A DNA stretch of 64,000 bases from Tessaracoccus sp. MC1865 (GTDB taxonomy: Bacteria; Actinomycetota; Actinomycetes; Propionibacteriales; Propionibacteriaceae): the NCBI RefSeq assembly GCF_017815535.1, contig NZ_CP072596.1, positions 2,971,219 to 3,035,218 on the forward strand. The letters are read 5' to 3'. The translations under genes and the position numbers were made by a program. Positions within the stretch are counted from its first letter, which is position 1; every line of letters starts with the position of its first letter. The notes under the pieces are model-generated. The model was given only the letters and a program-made list of their open reading frames with translations. It was not told the DNA's origin and made no database searches. This document shows, one piece after another, positions 1-7,923 of the stretch.

Positions 1-185
1 TCGCGCTGCGCTGGATCATCGACCAGCCCGGTGTTTCCGTCGTGATCCCCGGCGCCAGCCGGCCGGACCAGGCGAAGGCCAACGCGGCCGCCGGCTCCCT
101 GCTGCCCCTTACCCGGGAACAGCTCGACGCGTGCGAACGGATCTACGACGAGTACATCAGGAGCCACGTCCACGACCGCTGGTGA
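1..185 (+). CDS. Aldo/keto reductase, C-terminal end (partial)
   Basis: The gene enters from the left edge, reads in frame from base 3 and stops with TGA at 183-185. About 60 residues are visible. The stretch WIIDQPGVSVVIPGASRPDQ is the typical last strand and helix of aldo/keto reductases that bind the NADP phosphate, followed by the usual C-terminal helix with LTREQLDACERIYDEYI. The catalytic part lies outside the window, so the substrate cannot be judged. It converges on the ABC ATPase gene that ends at 199. Confidence 0.85.
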   Translation, partial: ALRWIIDQPGVSVVIPGASRPDQAKANAAAGSLLPLTREQLDACERIYDEYIRSHVHDRW

Positions 186-198
186 CGGCGTGCACGCC

Positions 199-1269
199 TC
201 AGTGCTTGAACACCCGCACCGGACCGACGACCCGCAGGCCCACCCGGGCACCGAGCACCGGAGTCTCGTTCCCGTGCACGCGCGCCCGCACAGACAGCGG
301 CCCGCCGGCCCAGCCCTGCACGTCGCCGGCGACATCGAGGTCGACCACCGCGTCGTGGCCGAAGAAGCGCACGGTGGTGACGACGCCGCTGACCGCTCCC
401 TGCTCGGGGGGCGTGAGCCGGATCTGTTCCGGCCGCAGCAGCACGTCGACGGGTCCGCGCGGCACGAACCCGACCACCGAGAGCATTCCCAGGCCTGAAC
501 GCACCTCCGGGCCGACGCCCTCACCGCGCACCATGACGGCGTCGCCCATGAACGACGCCACCTGGGGGTCGATCGGCTCGCCGTAGACGATGCGGGGGGC
601 GGCCACCTGGAGCACATGGCCCCCGCGGAGCACCGCCACCTCGTCTGCGAAGGACAGCGCCTCCCCCTGGTCATGGGTGACGAGGATGACCGTGGCGCCG
701 GCGGCACGGAGGGCGCGCGCGGTCGCTTCCCGCGTCGCGTGCCGCAGGGTGGTGTCGAGGGAGGAGAACGGCTCGTCGAGCAGCACGACGCTGGGCTGCG
801 GCGCCAGCGCCCTGGCCAACGCGACGCGTTGCTGCTGTCCACCCGAGAGCTGCGCGGGGTAACGGCCGGCGATTTCCGGCGGCAGTTCCACGAGCTCCAG
901 GAGTTCGGCGACCCTCTCCCGGTTGGCCCGCTCGCGGCCCCGGAGGCCGGCACGGGGCAGGCCGAAGGCGACGTTCCCCGCCACGCTGAGGTGCGGGAAC
1001 AGCGCCCCCTCCTGACGGACGTAGCCGACGCCGCGTCGCTCGGGCGCCACCCAGGTGCGCGGGCCGGCGACGACGCGGCCCCCGACGCTGATCTCCCCCG
1101 CCGTCGGCCGGAGGAAGCCGGCGATGGCGCGCAGCAGCGTCGTCTTGCCGGAGCCGGAGTCGCCGAGGATCGCGGTGGTCGCGCCTTCCTTGACGCGCAG
1201 GCTGACCCCGTGGAGGATCTCGCTGGCCCCGTATCCGGCGCGCAGTTCGCGCACGAGCACCTCGCTCAT
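199..1269 (-). CDS. Ferric-iron-type ABC transporter, ATP-binding protein (FbpC-like)
   Basis: This 356-residue ATPase energises the permease encoded just upstream. Walker A is GDSGSGKT (residues 36-43), the signature LSGGQQ is at 141-146, and Walker B VVLLDEP at 161-167 is followed by the D-loop SSLD. A C-terminal extension of about 120 residues fits the TOBE domain of the FbpC/PotA/CysA group. The reading frame stays open far upstream, but the start is set at the ATG at 1269 because MSEVLVRELRAGYG is the usual N-terminus and the codon overlaps the permease stop (ATGA). It is the last gene of the four-gene operon that begins at 6431. Substrate iron is inferred from the binding protein and the DtxR-like boxes. 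Confidence 0.9.
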   Translation of the reverse strand: MSEVLVRELRAGYGASEILHGVSLRVKEGATTAILGDSGSGKTTLLRAIAGFLRPTAGEISVGGRVVAGPRTWVAPERRGVGYVRQEGALFPHLSVAGNVAFGLPRAGLRGRERANRERVAELLELVELPPEIAGRYPAQLSGGQQQRVALARALAPQPSVVLLDEPFSSLDTTLRHATREATARALRAAGATVILVTHDQGEALSFADEVAVLRGGHVLQVAAPRIVYGEPIDPQVASFMGDAVMVRGEGVGPEVRSGLGMLSVVGFVPRGPVDVLLRPEQIRLTPPEQGAVSGVVTTVRFFGHDAVVDLDVAGDVQGWAGGPLSVRARVHGNETPVLGARVGLRVVGPVRVFKH

Positions 1270-2801
1270 TTCGTGGCCCTTCTGTCGTGGGTGATCTGGC
1301 GCCGGAGCACCACCGTCAGCGGCACCGACAGCACGATCATCATCGCCGCGTACGGCGCGGCGGCCGCGTAGTCGAGTTCGTCGCTGGCCGCCCAGAACGA
1401 CAGCGCCAGCGTGTCGGCGCCGGTGGGGGCGAGCAGCAGCGTCGCGGTGAGTTCGGTGGAGATCGCCAGTGCCACCAGCACGAAACCGGCCAACACCGAC
1501 GGCGCCGCCAGGGGCAGCACCACCCGCCGGAACACGCCCGCCCCGCCCTGCCCCAGCGAGCGCGCGGCCTCCGCCAGTTCCGGTGGGGCCGCCGCCAGCC
1601 CCGAGCGGAGGGAGACCATCGCGCGGGGCAGGAAGAGCACCGCGTACGCCACCACCACCAGGGCCACGGTCTGGTAGAGCCCTGGCGCCCAGGTCACGGC
1701 GAGACCGACGAGCGCCAGCGCCACGACCACGCCGGGCAGCGCGCTGCCGACGAAGGTGGCGCGCTCGAGGAGTGTGGCGACCCAGCCGCCGCCCCTGCTG
1801 AGGAGCAGCGCTCCGGGCAACGCCACCACCACGGCCGTGAGGCCACCCAGGACGGCCAGCCCCAGAGTCGACGCGGTGACGCGGAGGAGGTCGTCGGCCA
1901 CGGCCCCGGACTGGCTGGTTCCGGTGAGGAGCCACCGCAGCACCAGCACCACCGGTACCGCCGTGGACAGCGCGGTCAGGAGCGTGAGCCCGGCGAGCGC
2001 CGGCCACGTCCACCTGCCCAGCGGCACGCGTGACGGCGGCCGCATGCTGCCCGCCCCGATCCTGGCGACGCGCCGCGAGCCGCGGCCGACGACCTCGAGC
2101 GTCAGGAGGCCGAGGCAGAGCAGGAGGAGGACGGAGGCCAGGAGCGAGCCCTGGGCGTCGCTGAAGCCGACGGCGTACTGCTGCAGGATCGCCGTGGTGA
2201 AGGTCTGGTAGCGCATCATGGCCAGCACGCCGTATTCGGCGAGGAGGTGGAGGGCCACCAGCAGGGCCCCGCCGCTCAGGGCGGGGCGGAGGCGAGGGAG
2301 GACTGCCCGGCGGAAGGCCGCGAAGGGGCCCAGCCCGAGGGAGCGCGCAGCCTCCTCCTCTCCCTCGTCGAGCGCCCGCAGCAGCGCGGCCACCGGCAGG
2401 AAGACGAACGGGAAGTAGGCCAGCGTGGTGACCAGCGCGGCACCGCCCAGGCCGACGAGGGCCGGCTGCCAGGAGGTCCAGGCGTAGCTGGCCACGAAGG
2501 CGGGCACGGCGAGGGGCGCCAGCATCAGGGCGCGCCAGACGCCGGCGCCGGGGAGGTCGGTGCGCTCCACCAGCCAGGCCGCCCCGGTGCCGATCGCGAC
2601 TGCGAGCGGCAGGGTGATGGCCATGAGAGCGGCCGTGTTGGTCAGCAGCATCCCGATCCGCGGCCGGAAGAGGTAGGCGGCCGCCTCTGACCAGCCCACC
2701 CCGAACCCGCTGGCCACCGTGACGACGATGGGGAGCAGGACGATCGCCGCGACGAGGGCGGCGGCCACCTGGAGCCAGGGGCGGCTAGAGGATGCCGGCA
2801 T
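1266..2801 (-). CDS. Ferric-iron-type ABC transporter permease, two fused halves (FbpB/ThiP-like)
   Basis: This 511-residue integral membrane protein has about twelve hydrophobic segments in two repeated halves. Each half carries an EAA-type cytoplasmic loop: EEAARSLGLGPFAAFRRAVLP in the first and LAEAARSLGQGGAGVFRRVVLP in the second. Such double permeases belong to the iron(III)/thiamine/sulfate importer group. The ATG lies 17 bases inside the binding-protein gene and the stop overlaps the ATPase start, so all three subunits are translationally coupled. Confidence 0.92.
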   Translation of the reverse strand: MPASSSRPWLQVAAALVAAIVLLPIVVTVASGFGVGWSEAAAYLFRPRIGMLLTNTAALMAITLPLAVAIGTGAAWLVERTDLPGAGVWRALMLAPLAVPAFVASYAWTSWQPALVGLGGAALVTTLAYFPFVFLPVAALLRALDEGEEEAARSLGLGPFAAFRRAVLPRLRPALSGGALLVALHLLAEYGVLAMMRYQTFTTAILQQYAVGFSDAQGSLLASVLLLLCLGLLTLEVVGRGSRRVARIGAGSMRPPSRVPLGRWTWPALAGLTLLTALSTAVPVVLVLRWLLTGTSQSGAVADDLLRVTASTLGLAVLGGLTAVVVALPGALLLSRGGGWVATLLERATFVGSALPGVVVALALVGLAVTWAPGLYQTVALVVVAYAVLFLPRAMVSLRSGLAAAPPELAEAARSLGQGGAGVFRRVVLPLAAPSVLAGFVLVALAISTELTATLLLAPTGADTLALSFWAASDELDYAAAAPYAAMMIVLSVPLTVVLRRQITHDRRATK

Positions 2802-3822
2802 CAGTCATCAGCTTGGTGACCTCATCCGAGTTCAGCGTGAACGGGTCCACCGGCGGATTGTCCAGGCTCTCCAGCGGCGGGAGCGCGGGGTCCGAGGCGA
2901 CGCCCACGCCCACCGCGTACTCCATCGACTTGGAGTCGACGAGCACTTTCTGTCCCTCGGGCGAGGTGATGTAGGCCAGGAACTGTTGGGCCTGCTCGGC
3001 CTTGTCGCTGCTGGCGAGCACGCCGCCGGCCGACAGGGAGACGAAGGCGCCCGGGTCCTGGTTGCCGAAGTAGTGCAGCTGGGTGTTGCCCGAGCCCTCC
3101 TTGTTGCCGGCCTGGTCGCGGTACCAGTAGTAGTGGTACATGACGCCCACCGGCACCTCGCCCGCGTTGACGGCCTTCATCGTGGCGATGTTGTTCTGGT
3201 AGGCGTTGGCACCCCTCTGCAGGGCGACGAGCCAGGCGGCGGTCTCCTCCTCGCCGCGGTCGGCGAGCATGCCCGCGACGATGGCCTGGAAGTCGGCCCC
3301 GCCGGGGGCGCAGCCCCAGCGGCCGTCCCAGGCGGGATCCGCCAGGTCCATCATCGATTTCGGCAGTTCCGCCTCGCTGATCTCGGAGGTGTTCCAGCAC
3401 AGCACCGTCGAGCGGGCGGCGATCGCGATCCAGTCGGTGCTGGACGGCGCCATGGCGCTCGGCACCTGCTCCAGCGTGGTGGCGACGACGGGCGCGAGGA
3501 GACCGGCGCGCTGCACCACCGTCATGGCCGGGGAGTTCTCCGTGAGGAACACGTCGGCGGGGCTGCGGTCCCCCTCCTGCACGATCTGGTGGCCCATGGA
3601 CGAATCGGAGCCTCGACGCACCTGCGTCTTCACCCCGGTGGCCGCCGTGAAGGCCTCGGCCCACGCGGCCGTCACGTTCTCGTGCTGCGAGGAGTAGATG
3701 AGGAGCGCCTCGGGGTCCGCGACGAACTCCTCACCGCCGTCGTCGCGGCTGCACGCTGCAACTGCGATCGGCGTGAGGGCGAACGCGGTGAGGAGGAGGC
3801 GTCGGCTGAGATGGGGGGTCAC
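2785..3822 (-). CDS. Iron-type ABC transporter substrate-binding lipoprotein (FbpA/FutA-like)
   Basis: A 345-residue extracytoplasmic binding protein. The N-terminus has twin arginines (RRLLL) and a hydrophobic stretch ending in the lipobox VAAC with Cys24, so it should be a lipoprotein. The mature part begins with ALLIYSSQHENVTAAW, typical of family 1 ferric binding proteins. The later cluster MYHYYWYRDQAG holds the tyrosine pair that coordinates Fe(III) in this family. The GTG start at 3822 overlaps the stop of the 870-residue fusion gene (GTGA) and sits just before the signal peptide. Iron as ligand follows from family knowledge and was not measured here. Confidence 0.9.
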   Translation of the reverse strand: MTPHLSRRLLLTAFALTPIAVAACSRDDGGEEFVADPEALLIYSSQHENVTAAWAEAFTAATGVKTQVRRGSDSSMGHQIVQEGDRSPADVFLTENSPAMTVVQRAGLLAPVVATTLEQVPSAMAPSSTDWIAIAARSTVLCWNTSEISEAELPKSMMDLADPAWDGRWGCAPGGADFQAIVAGMLADRGEEETAAWLVALQRGANAYQNNIATMKAVNAGEVPVGVMYHYYWYRDQAGNKEGSGNTQLHYFGNQDPGAFVSLSAGGVLASSDKAEQAQQFLAYITSPEGQKVLVDSKSMEYAVGVGVASDPALPPLESLDNPPVDPFTLNSDEVTKLMTDAGIL

Positions 3823-6431
3823 GGGGTGGTCCTCTCGGGGGTGGGGGAAGTACTGCGGAGGGGGACGAGGAGGTCTTGGAGGCGGGCGATGGGCGTGGCG
3901 GTGACGCGCCAGAGCAGCACGCCCACGACGAGGGCGGCGACGGTGCGCACCAACCCGTGGTCCGTGAGGGTCCGCGACACCAACGTCAGGACGTGGAACT
4001 GGATGAGGTAGATGTGCAGGCTGGCGGCGGCCAGCACCGTGACGACGGGGACGACCAGCCGCGGCAGCGGGACGCTGCGCACCAGCGCCAGGGCGATGAT
4101 GCCGCCCGCGATCACCAGGTTGCGCGCGGTGTCGTCCGGGAAGTAGCCGAGGGTGCCCAGCAGCGCCATCGCCAGCGTCAGTTCCGTGCGACGGCGGGTG
4201 CGGGCGACGGCCAGCGCCATCCCGGCGGCGAACAGCCAGAAGACGGTGGGCAGCACGCCACGCATCGGGCCGTCGTGCTCGAAGCTGAGGATGATGAAGC
4301 GCGCCACCAGCCCGACGAGGAGCAGCCCCATCGCCACCCGCCACGGGTCGTCGGTCCAGCGCCGGGCGATGGCCGGCCACGACAGCAGTGCGGTCACCAC
4401 CAGAACCGCCAACACCAGGACGTCGACGAACCACAACTCGTTGCGGCCGCCGGTGGAGATGTTGCCGGTGGCCCAGTTCACCAGGAAGACGTTGCCCCAG
4501 CCGTAGCGGCCGTAGGCCATGCCGATGAGGGCGGTGACGACGGTGGGCACTGCCACGCCGATGACCAGCCTGGCGCCGGCGCGCCAGCGGGCGACGGCCC
4601 CGGCTGCCGAGAGGCCGAACATGGCCGTGCTGTAACCGGCGACGGCCATGAGGGTGTGGGCGCCACCGAGGACACGGAACAGCTCGGCGTGCGAGCCGCA
4701 GATGATGATGGCCGCCACGGCCCTGAGGACCACCGACATCTCGACGCGCTGCCAGCGACGGTCCGGCGCGGGCCGGACGTCGTCCGGGGCGGCGGAGTCG
4801 ACGAGGCTGCGCGCGGGGCGGTGGTGCCAGTCCGCGGGCAGGTCGCCGAGCAGCGAACTGAGCCGGGCAGAGGCCTGCACGTGGGTGAGGGAGTCGCCCC
4901 CCAGGGCGACGAAGGACCGGTCCAGGTCGACGTCGGGCAGGCTCAGCACATCGCGCAGCACCCCGGCGACACGGACGGCGACACCGGGGGCGTCGATCCG
5001 CTGCCGCGAATCTGCGCACTCCTCCGGGTCTGTAGCCCGGACGAGGGCGTCGCAGCCGGCGCGGTCCACCTTGCCGTTGGTCAGGCGGGCCAGCGGGAGG
5101 ACGCCCACCCGGATGTGGCCCACCCCGACGCCGGCGGCGTGGCCGGCGAGGCGACGGACCCGGCTGGCCGTGTCGCCCGCGACCTCCCCGGGCACGGGTT
5201 CGACGGCGACACGCAGGCCGGTGTCGTCCCCGGTGACGCACACCACCAGGCCCTCGTGCTCGAGGGTGGTCTCGACGCGGGCCAGGTCGATGCGCAGCCC
5301 CAGCACCTTCACGAACCCGGAGCGCCGCCCGACGATGCGCAGCAGGCCGCCGTCGAGCACGCCGAGGTCGCCCGTCCGCAGCTCGGTGACCATGCGGCCG
5401 AGGGCGAGGTCGTCGGGGTGTTGCGCGTAGCCGAGCATCACGCCGGGGCCGGTCACGACGATCTCGCCGCTGGTGCCGTCGGATTCACGCACCGCACGGT
5501 CCAGCCGCACCTCGGTGCCGGGGACAGGGGTGCCCACGGTGCCCGGCGACGACAACGTGGCGTCCGGCGACTGGATGGCGATGCGCGCGGTGGCCTCGCT
5601 CTGGCCGTACATGACGGCGACCCCCCATCCGTGGCGCGCGCCCAGCTGGGCGGTGCGTCGCACCCGGTCCTCCCCCATGCGGCCGCCGGCCTGCGTGATG
5701 AGCCGGAGCGACGGGTGCGGGCGATCGAGGACCCCCGTCGTCTCCATGAGTTCCACCATGTGGGGGACGACGGCCAGCGTCGAGACGCCCGCGTCGACGG
5801 CGGTCCAGAAGTCGTCGTCGAGCACGGAGCCGCACGTCAGGGCGACCGACGCCCCGACAGCGAGGTGGCTGTGCAGGACGGACAACCCGAAGCAGTAGTG
5901 CAGCGGGAGGCTCGTCGCACCGCGATCGTGCGCCGTGAGGCCGAGCGCCGCCGCGATGGCGTGGGCGTTGGAGGTGAGGTTGGCATGCGACAGCCGCACG
6001 AGCTTGGGGGAACCGGTGCTGCCGGACGTGCTCAGCAGCAGCGCGAGATCCGGGTGGAGGAGGTGTCGCGGCTCCGGATCCTCGTGGAGGAAGTCGATGT
6101 CACCGTCGACCAGCTGCAGGTCGGCCGGCCAGGCCCGGCGCACGGCCTCTGCGCCGTGGCCCTCGGGCAGGAGCAGCACGACATGGTCGGCCTCGAGCAG
6201 GGCCAGGTAGCCGACGATGTCGTCGACGGTGGGGCGCAACTGGACGTGAGCGAGACGTCGGTCGCCCGTGCGGAGGCGGGCCGAAAGTTCGTCCACCCGC
6301 CGACGCAGCGTGGCGTGGTCGACGACTTCCCCGTCCCCGGCGATGAGCGCCGGCGCCGCGCCGGCGACGCGCTGGGACAGAGGGAGCGGACTCAGGGCCC
6401 GACCCTTGGTCAGCGTCCACGCTTCTTGCAC
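3819..6431 (-). CDS. Adenylation domain / carrier domain / membrane acyltransferase-3 fusion
   Basis: An 870-residue three-part protein. Residues 1-460 are an AMP-forming adenylation domain: LSTSGSTGSPK (133-143), YGQSEAT (275-281), TGDLG (353-356) and NGKVDR with the catalytic Lys454. Residues 485-545 are a carrier domain whose LGGDSL motif offers Ser514 for phosphopantetheine. From residue 559 the protein is an acyltransferase-3 membrane domain with about ten segments, starting RRWQRVEMSVVLRAVAA with His581 in the first helix. Expected chemistry is ATP activation of an acid, thioester loading, then transfer to an unknown acceptor at or across the membrane. It is first in an operon with the iron importer, and a phosphopantetheinyl transferase is divergent. 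The GTG start at 6431 lies directly next to the DtxR-like box. The activated substrate cannot be read with confidence. Confidence 0.88.
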   Translation of the reverse strand: MQEAWTLTKGRALSPLPLSQRVAGAAPALIAGDGEVVDHATLRRRVDELSARLRTGDRRLAHVQLRPTVDDIVGYLALLEADHVVLLLPEGHGAEAVRRAWPADLQLVDGDIDFLHEDPEPRHLLHPDLALLLSTSGSTGSPKLVRLSHANLTSNAHAIAAALGLTAHDRGATSLPLHYCFGLSVLHSHLAVGASVALTCGSVLDDDFWTAVDAGVSTLAVVPHMVELMETTGVLDRPHPSLRLITQAGGRMGEDRVRRTAQLGARHGWGVAVMYGQSEATARIAIQSPDATLSSPGTVGTPVPGTEVRLDRAVRESDGTSGEIVVTGPGVMLGYAQHPDDLALGRMVTELRTGDLGVLDGGLLRIVGRRSGFVKVLGLRIDLARVETTLEHEGLVVCVTGDDTGLRVAVEPVPGEVAGDTASRVRRLAGHAAGVGVGHIRVGVLPLARLTNGKVDRAGCDALVRATDPEECADSRQRIDAPGVAVRVAGVLRDVLSLPDVDLDRSFVALGGDSLTHVQASARLSSLLGDLPADWHHRPARSLVDSAAPDDVRPAPDRRWQRVEMSVVLRAVAAIIICGSHAELFRVLGGAHTLMAVAGYSTAMFGLSAAGAVARWRAGARLVIGVAVPTVVTALIGMAYGRYGWGNVFLVNWATGNISTGGRNELWFVDVLVLAVLVVTALLSWPAIARRWTDDPWRVAMGLLLVGLVARFIILSFEHDGPMRGVLPTVFWLFAAGMALAVARTRRRTELTLAMALLGTLGYFPDDTARNLVIAGGIIALALVRSVPLPRLVVPVVTVLAAASLHIYLIQFHVLTLVSRTLTDHGLVRTVAALVVGVLLWRVTATPIARLQDLLVPLRSTSPTPERTTP

Positions 6432-6435
6432 CGGG

Positions 6436-6454
6436 TTAGGGTAACCTCACAAAA
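6436..6454. promoter_or_regulatory. DtxR/IdeR-like iron box, site 1
   Basis: TTAGGGTAACCTCACAAAA matches the DtxR/IdeR consensus TTAGGTTAGSCTAACCTAA at about 14 of 19 positions, with a strong left half. It sits immediately upstream of the GTG at 6431, where a bound repressor would block transcription of the fusion-importer operon. A TATAAA-like -10 for that operon lies just upstream on the minus strand. Confidence 0.55.
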
Positions 6455-6472
6455 TAGATTTATACAACCTAA
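6454..6472. promoter_or_regulatory. DtxR/IdeR-like iron box, site 2 (weaker)
   Basis: ATAGATTTATACAACCTAA has a perfect right half (AACCTAA) and a poor left half, about 12 of 19 matches. It abuts site 1 in the only A+T-rich stretch between the two divergent genes, so the pair could control both directions. The gap between the genes is only about 50 bases. Confidence 0.4.
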
Positions 6473-6483
6473 GGGTAACTAAA

Positions 6484-7017
6484 TTGATCACGGTGGCGGT
6501 CGACGTGTGGTGGGCAGATCTGCGCTCCGCCGACGTGGAACGCGCGGCAGAGTTGCCGGCGGCGGAGCGGGCACGGTTGGAGGAGCTCGACGCGTCGGCG
6601 GATCGCGGGCGCCGCCTGCTGGGCGCGTTGCTGCTTCAGGAAGCGCTGCGGACCGCGCGCGGCCTACCGCAGGGAGCCGCCGTCGAGCTCGACAGGACGT
6701 GCGAGACGTGCGGCGGTCCCCACGGCCGGCCGAGACCGTCCGACGGCCTGGGCCCCTACGTCTCGGTCAGCCACTCTGGGCTCCTCGTCGCGGTCGCCGC
6801 CAGCTACCAGGCGGCTGTCGGCGTCGACGTGCAGCGCGCATCGGCTGCCGGGAGGACGTGGGACTGGGTGGTGGCTGAGGCGCGGTTCAAGGCGGGCCTC
6901 CCCGAAGGCGCCGGCAGCGTGCTCCAGCTCGATCCCCCACTGACCGGATACACGGCCGCCCTGACGGTCGCGGCGGACGACGCTCGTGTCACCTTCAGGG
7001 GGCCGAGTCCGGGGTAG
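6484..7017 (+). CDS. 4'-phosphopantetheinyl transferase, Sfp-like
   Basis: A 177-residue protein with the Sfp/PptT signatures: CETCGGPHGRP (73-83), PYVSVSHSG (91-99), VGVDVQ (112-117) and WVVAEARFK (128-136). It would move phosphopantetheine from CoA onto the carrier serine of the divergent fusion protein, whose start is only 53 bases away. Two positions are unusual. The acidic residue normally ending the GxDxE motif is Gln117, and the Lys of WxxKEAxxK is Ala131. Glu132 and Lys136 are kept. The start is TTG at 6484, and a GTG at 6493 is an alternative. The protein is short for the family, so reduced activity is possible. Confidence 0.85.
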   Translation: MITVAVDVWWADLRSADVERAAELPAAERARLEELDASADRGRRLLGALLLQEALRTARGLPQGAAVELDRTCETCGGPHGRPRPSDGLGPYVSVSHSGLLVAVAASYQAAVGVDVQRASAAGRTWDWVVAEARFKAGLPEGAGSVLQLDPPLTGYTAALTVAADDARVTFRGPSPG

Positions 7018-7018
7018 T

Positions 7019-7100
7019 CGTGAGCAATTGGATGGGGTCACGGTGACGACACGCCGACAAACGTCGTTATTCAACCCGTGACCCCATCCAATTGCTCACG
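7019..7100. repeat. Perfect 25-bp inverted repeat with 32-base loop
   Basis: The arms 7019-7043 and 7076-7100 are exact reverse complements; the left arm begins CGTGAGCAATTGGATGGGG. The loop 7044-7075 has a further small pair (ACGAC / GTCGT). It fills the space between two convergent genes (stops at 7017 and 7117). No T-run follows either arm, so it may be a bidirectional transcription stop, an RNA-stability hairpin, or the trace of a mobile sequence. Confidence 0.9.
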
Positions 7101-7116
7101 GAACACGGCGGCCGGC

Positions 7117-7923
7117 TCACTGGACGAGCCGGACGTTGTCCCCGGTGAGGTTGGCGCGGAAGCCGCCGTCGACCACCTGCACGCTCCGCAGGACCACCCC
7201 GTCGGGCAGGCCCTCGATGGCGTACTCGAACGTGATCAACTCCCGCACCACGTCTCCCAACAGGTCGGAGACGAAGCGTGGTGCGCCGACGTCGATGGAG
7301 GTCGGCACCATCACGAGCTTGCCGCCAACGACCTCCACGGTGCCGGTGGCCCCGACGGGGAGGCTTCGCCCTAGGGCTTCCATCATGGTGTCGACGCGCG
7401 CCTCACCCCCACCGGCTGCGCTCAGCGTGGTGTTCGGGTTGATCTGCGCGGCCACGACATGGAACGGGACCGTTGCCGTCAGGTCGAGGTGCCGCGCGAC
7501 GAGCCCGTCCGGCCCGGAGATGACGTCGGTGCCGGTGCCGACGACGTCCTGGAGCGGTGTGCCCGCGGCGAAGACCGAACCGGCGTTCAGGGAGATGTCA
7601 CCGAGCCACACCTCGTTCTCCTCGAGGTCCGCGGGCGGGGTGGCCTCGGGTACTGGTCCGGCCGCCGTCGACGTGTCGTCGCTCGGCGGGGCGCCGGTGG
7701 GGTCGACCGGTTGCGTCACCGACAACCAGAACAACACGAGTGCGAGCAGCACGATGCCGAGCATGGCGAGGGCGCCGATGACCCAGTCGAGCACGCGTGA
7801 TCGGAGCCGTCGCCGCGGTGCGGGAACCAGGTGGCTCCCTGCCCCGAACGGCTCATCCGCACCAGCGCCGGGCGAGTAGGCGTGGCTGCCGTGCGACTGT
7901 GGCGGCCCGTCAGGAAACTGCAC
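7117..7923 (-). CDS. DUF2993 (LmeA-like) lipid-binding membrane-anchored protein
   Basis: A 268-residue protein. A proline-rich cytoplasmic tail of about 35 residues ends in RRRLRSR. One membrane helix follows (about 47-70), then a threonine- and proline-rich linker, then a DUF2993 domain from about residue 105 to the end. The domain holds features such as VFAAGTPLQDVVGTGTDVIS and VVRELITFEYAIEGLPDGV. DUF2993 proteins such as mycobacterial LmeA bind phospholipids at the outer face and support lipoglycan assembly. The start overlaps the end of the MMPL gene by 14 bases, so the two are likely coupled. Confidence 0.8.
   Translation of the reverse strand: MQFPDGPPQSHGSHAYSPGAGADEPFGAGSHLVPAPRRRLRSRVLDWVIGALAMLGIVLLALVLFWLSVTQPVDPTGAPPSDDTSTAAGPVPEATPPADLEENEVWLGDISLNAGSVFAAGTPLQDVVGTGTDVISGPDGLVARHLDLTATVPFHVVAAQINPNTTLSAAGGGEARVDTMMEALGRSLPVGATGTVEVVGGKLVMVPTSIDVGAPRFVSDLLGDVVRELITFEYAIEGLPDGVVLRSVQVVDGGFRANLTGDNVRLVQ

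Noticed and set aside
1270..2013. Upstream extension of the ABC ATPase frame
   Set aside because: It lies inside the permease gene in another frame. The ATPase fold starts at the ATG at 1269.
3876..6482. An 868-codon open frame on the plus strand opposite the fusion gene
   Set aside because: It is antisense to well-recognised domains, is rich in Gly, Ala, Arg, His and Gln without any motif, and exists because high-GC codons leave few stops on the other strand.
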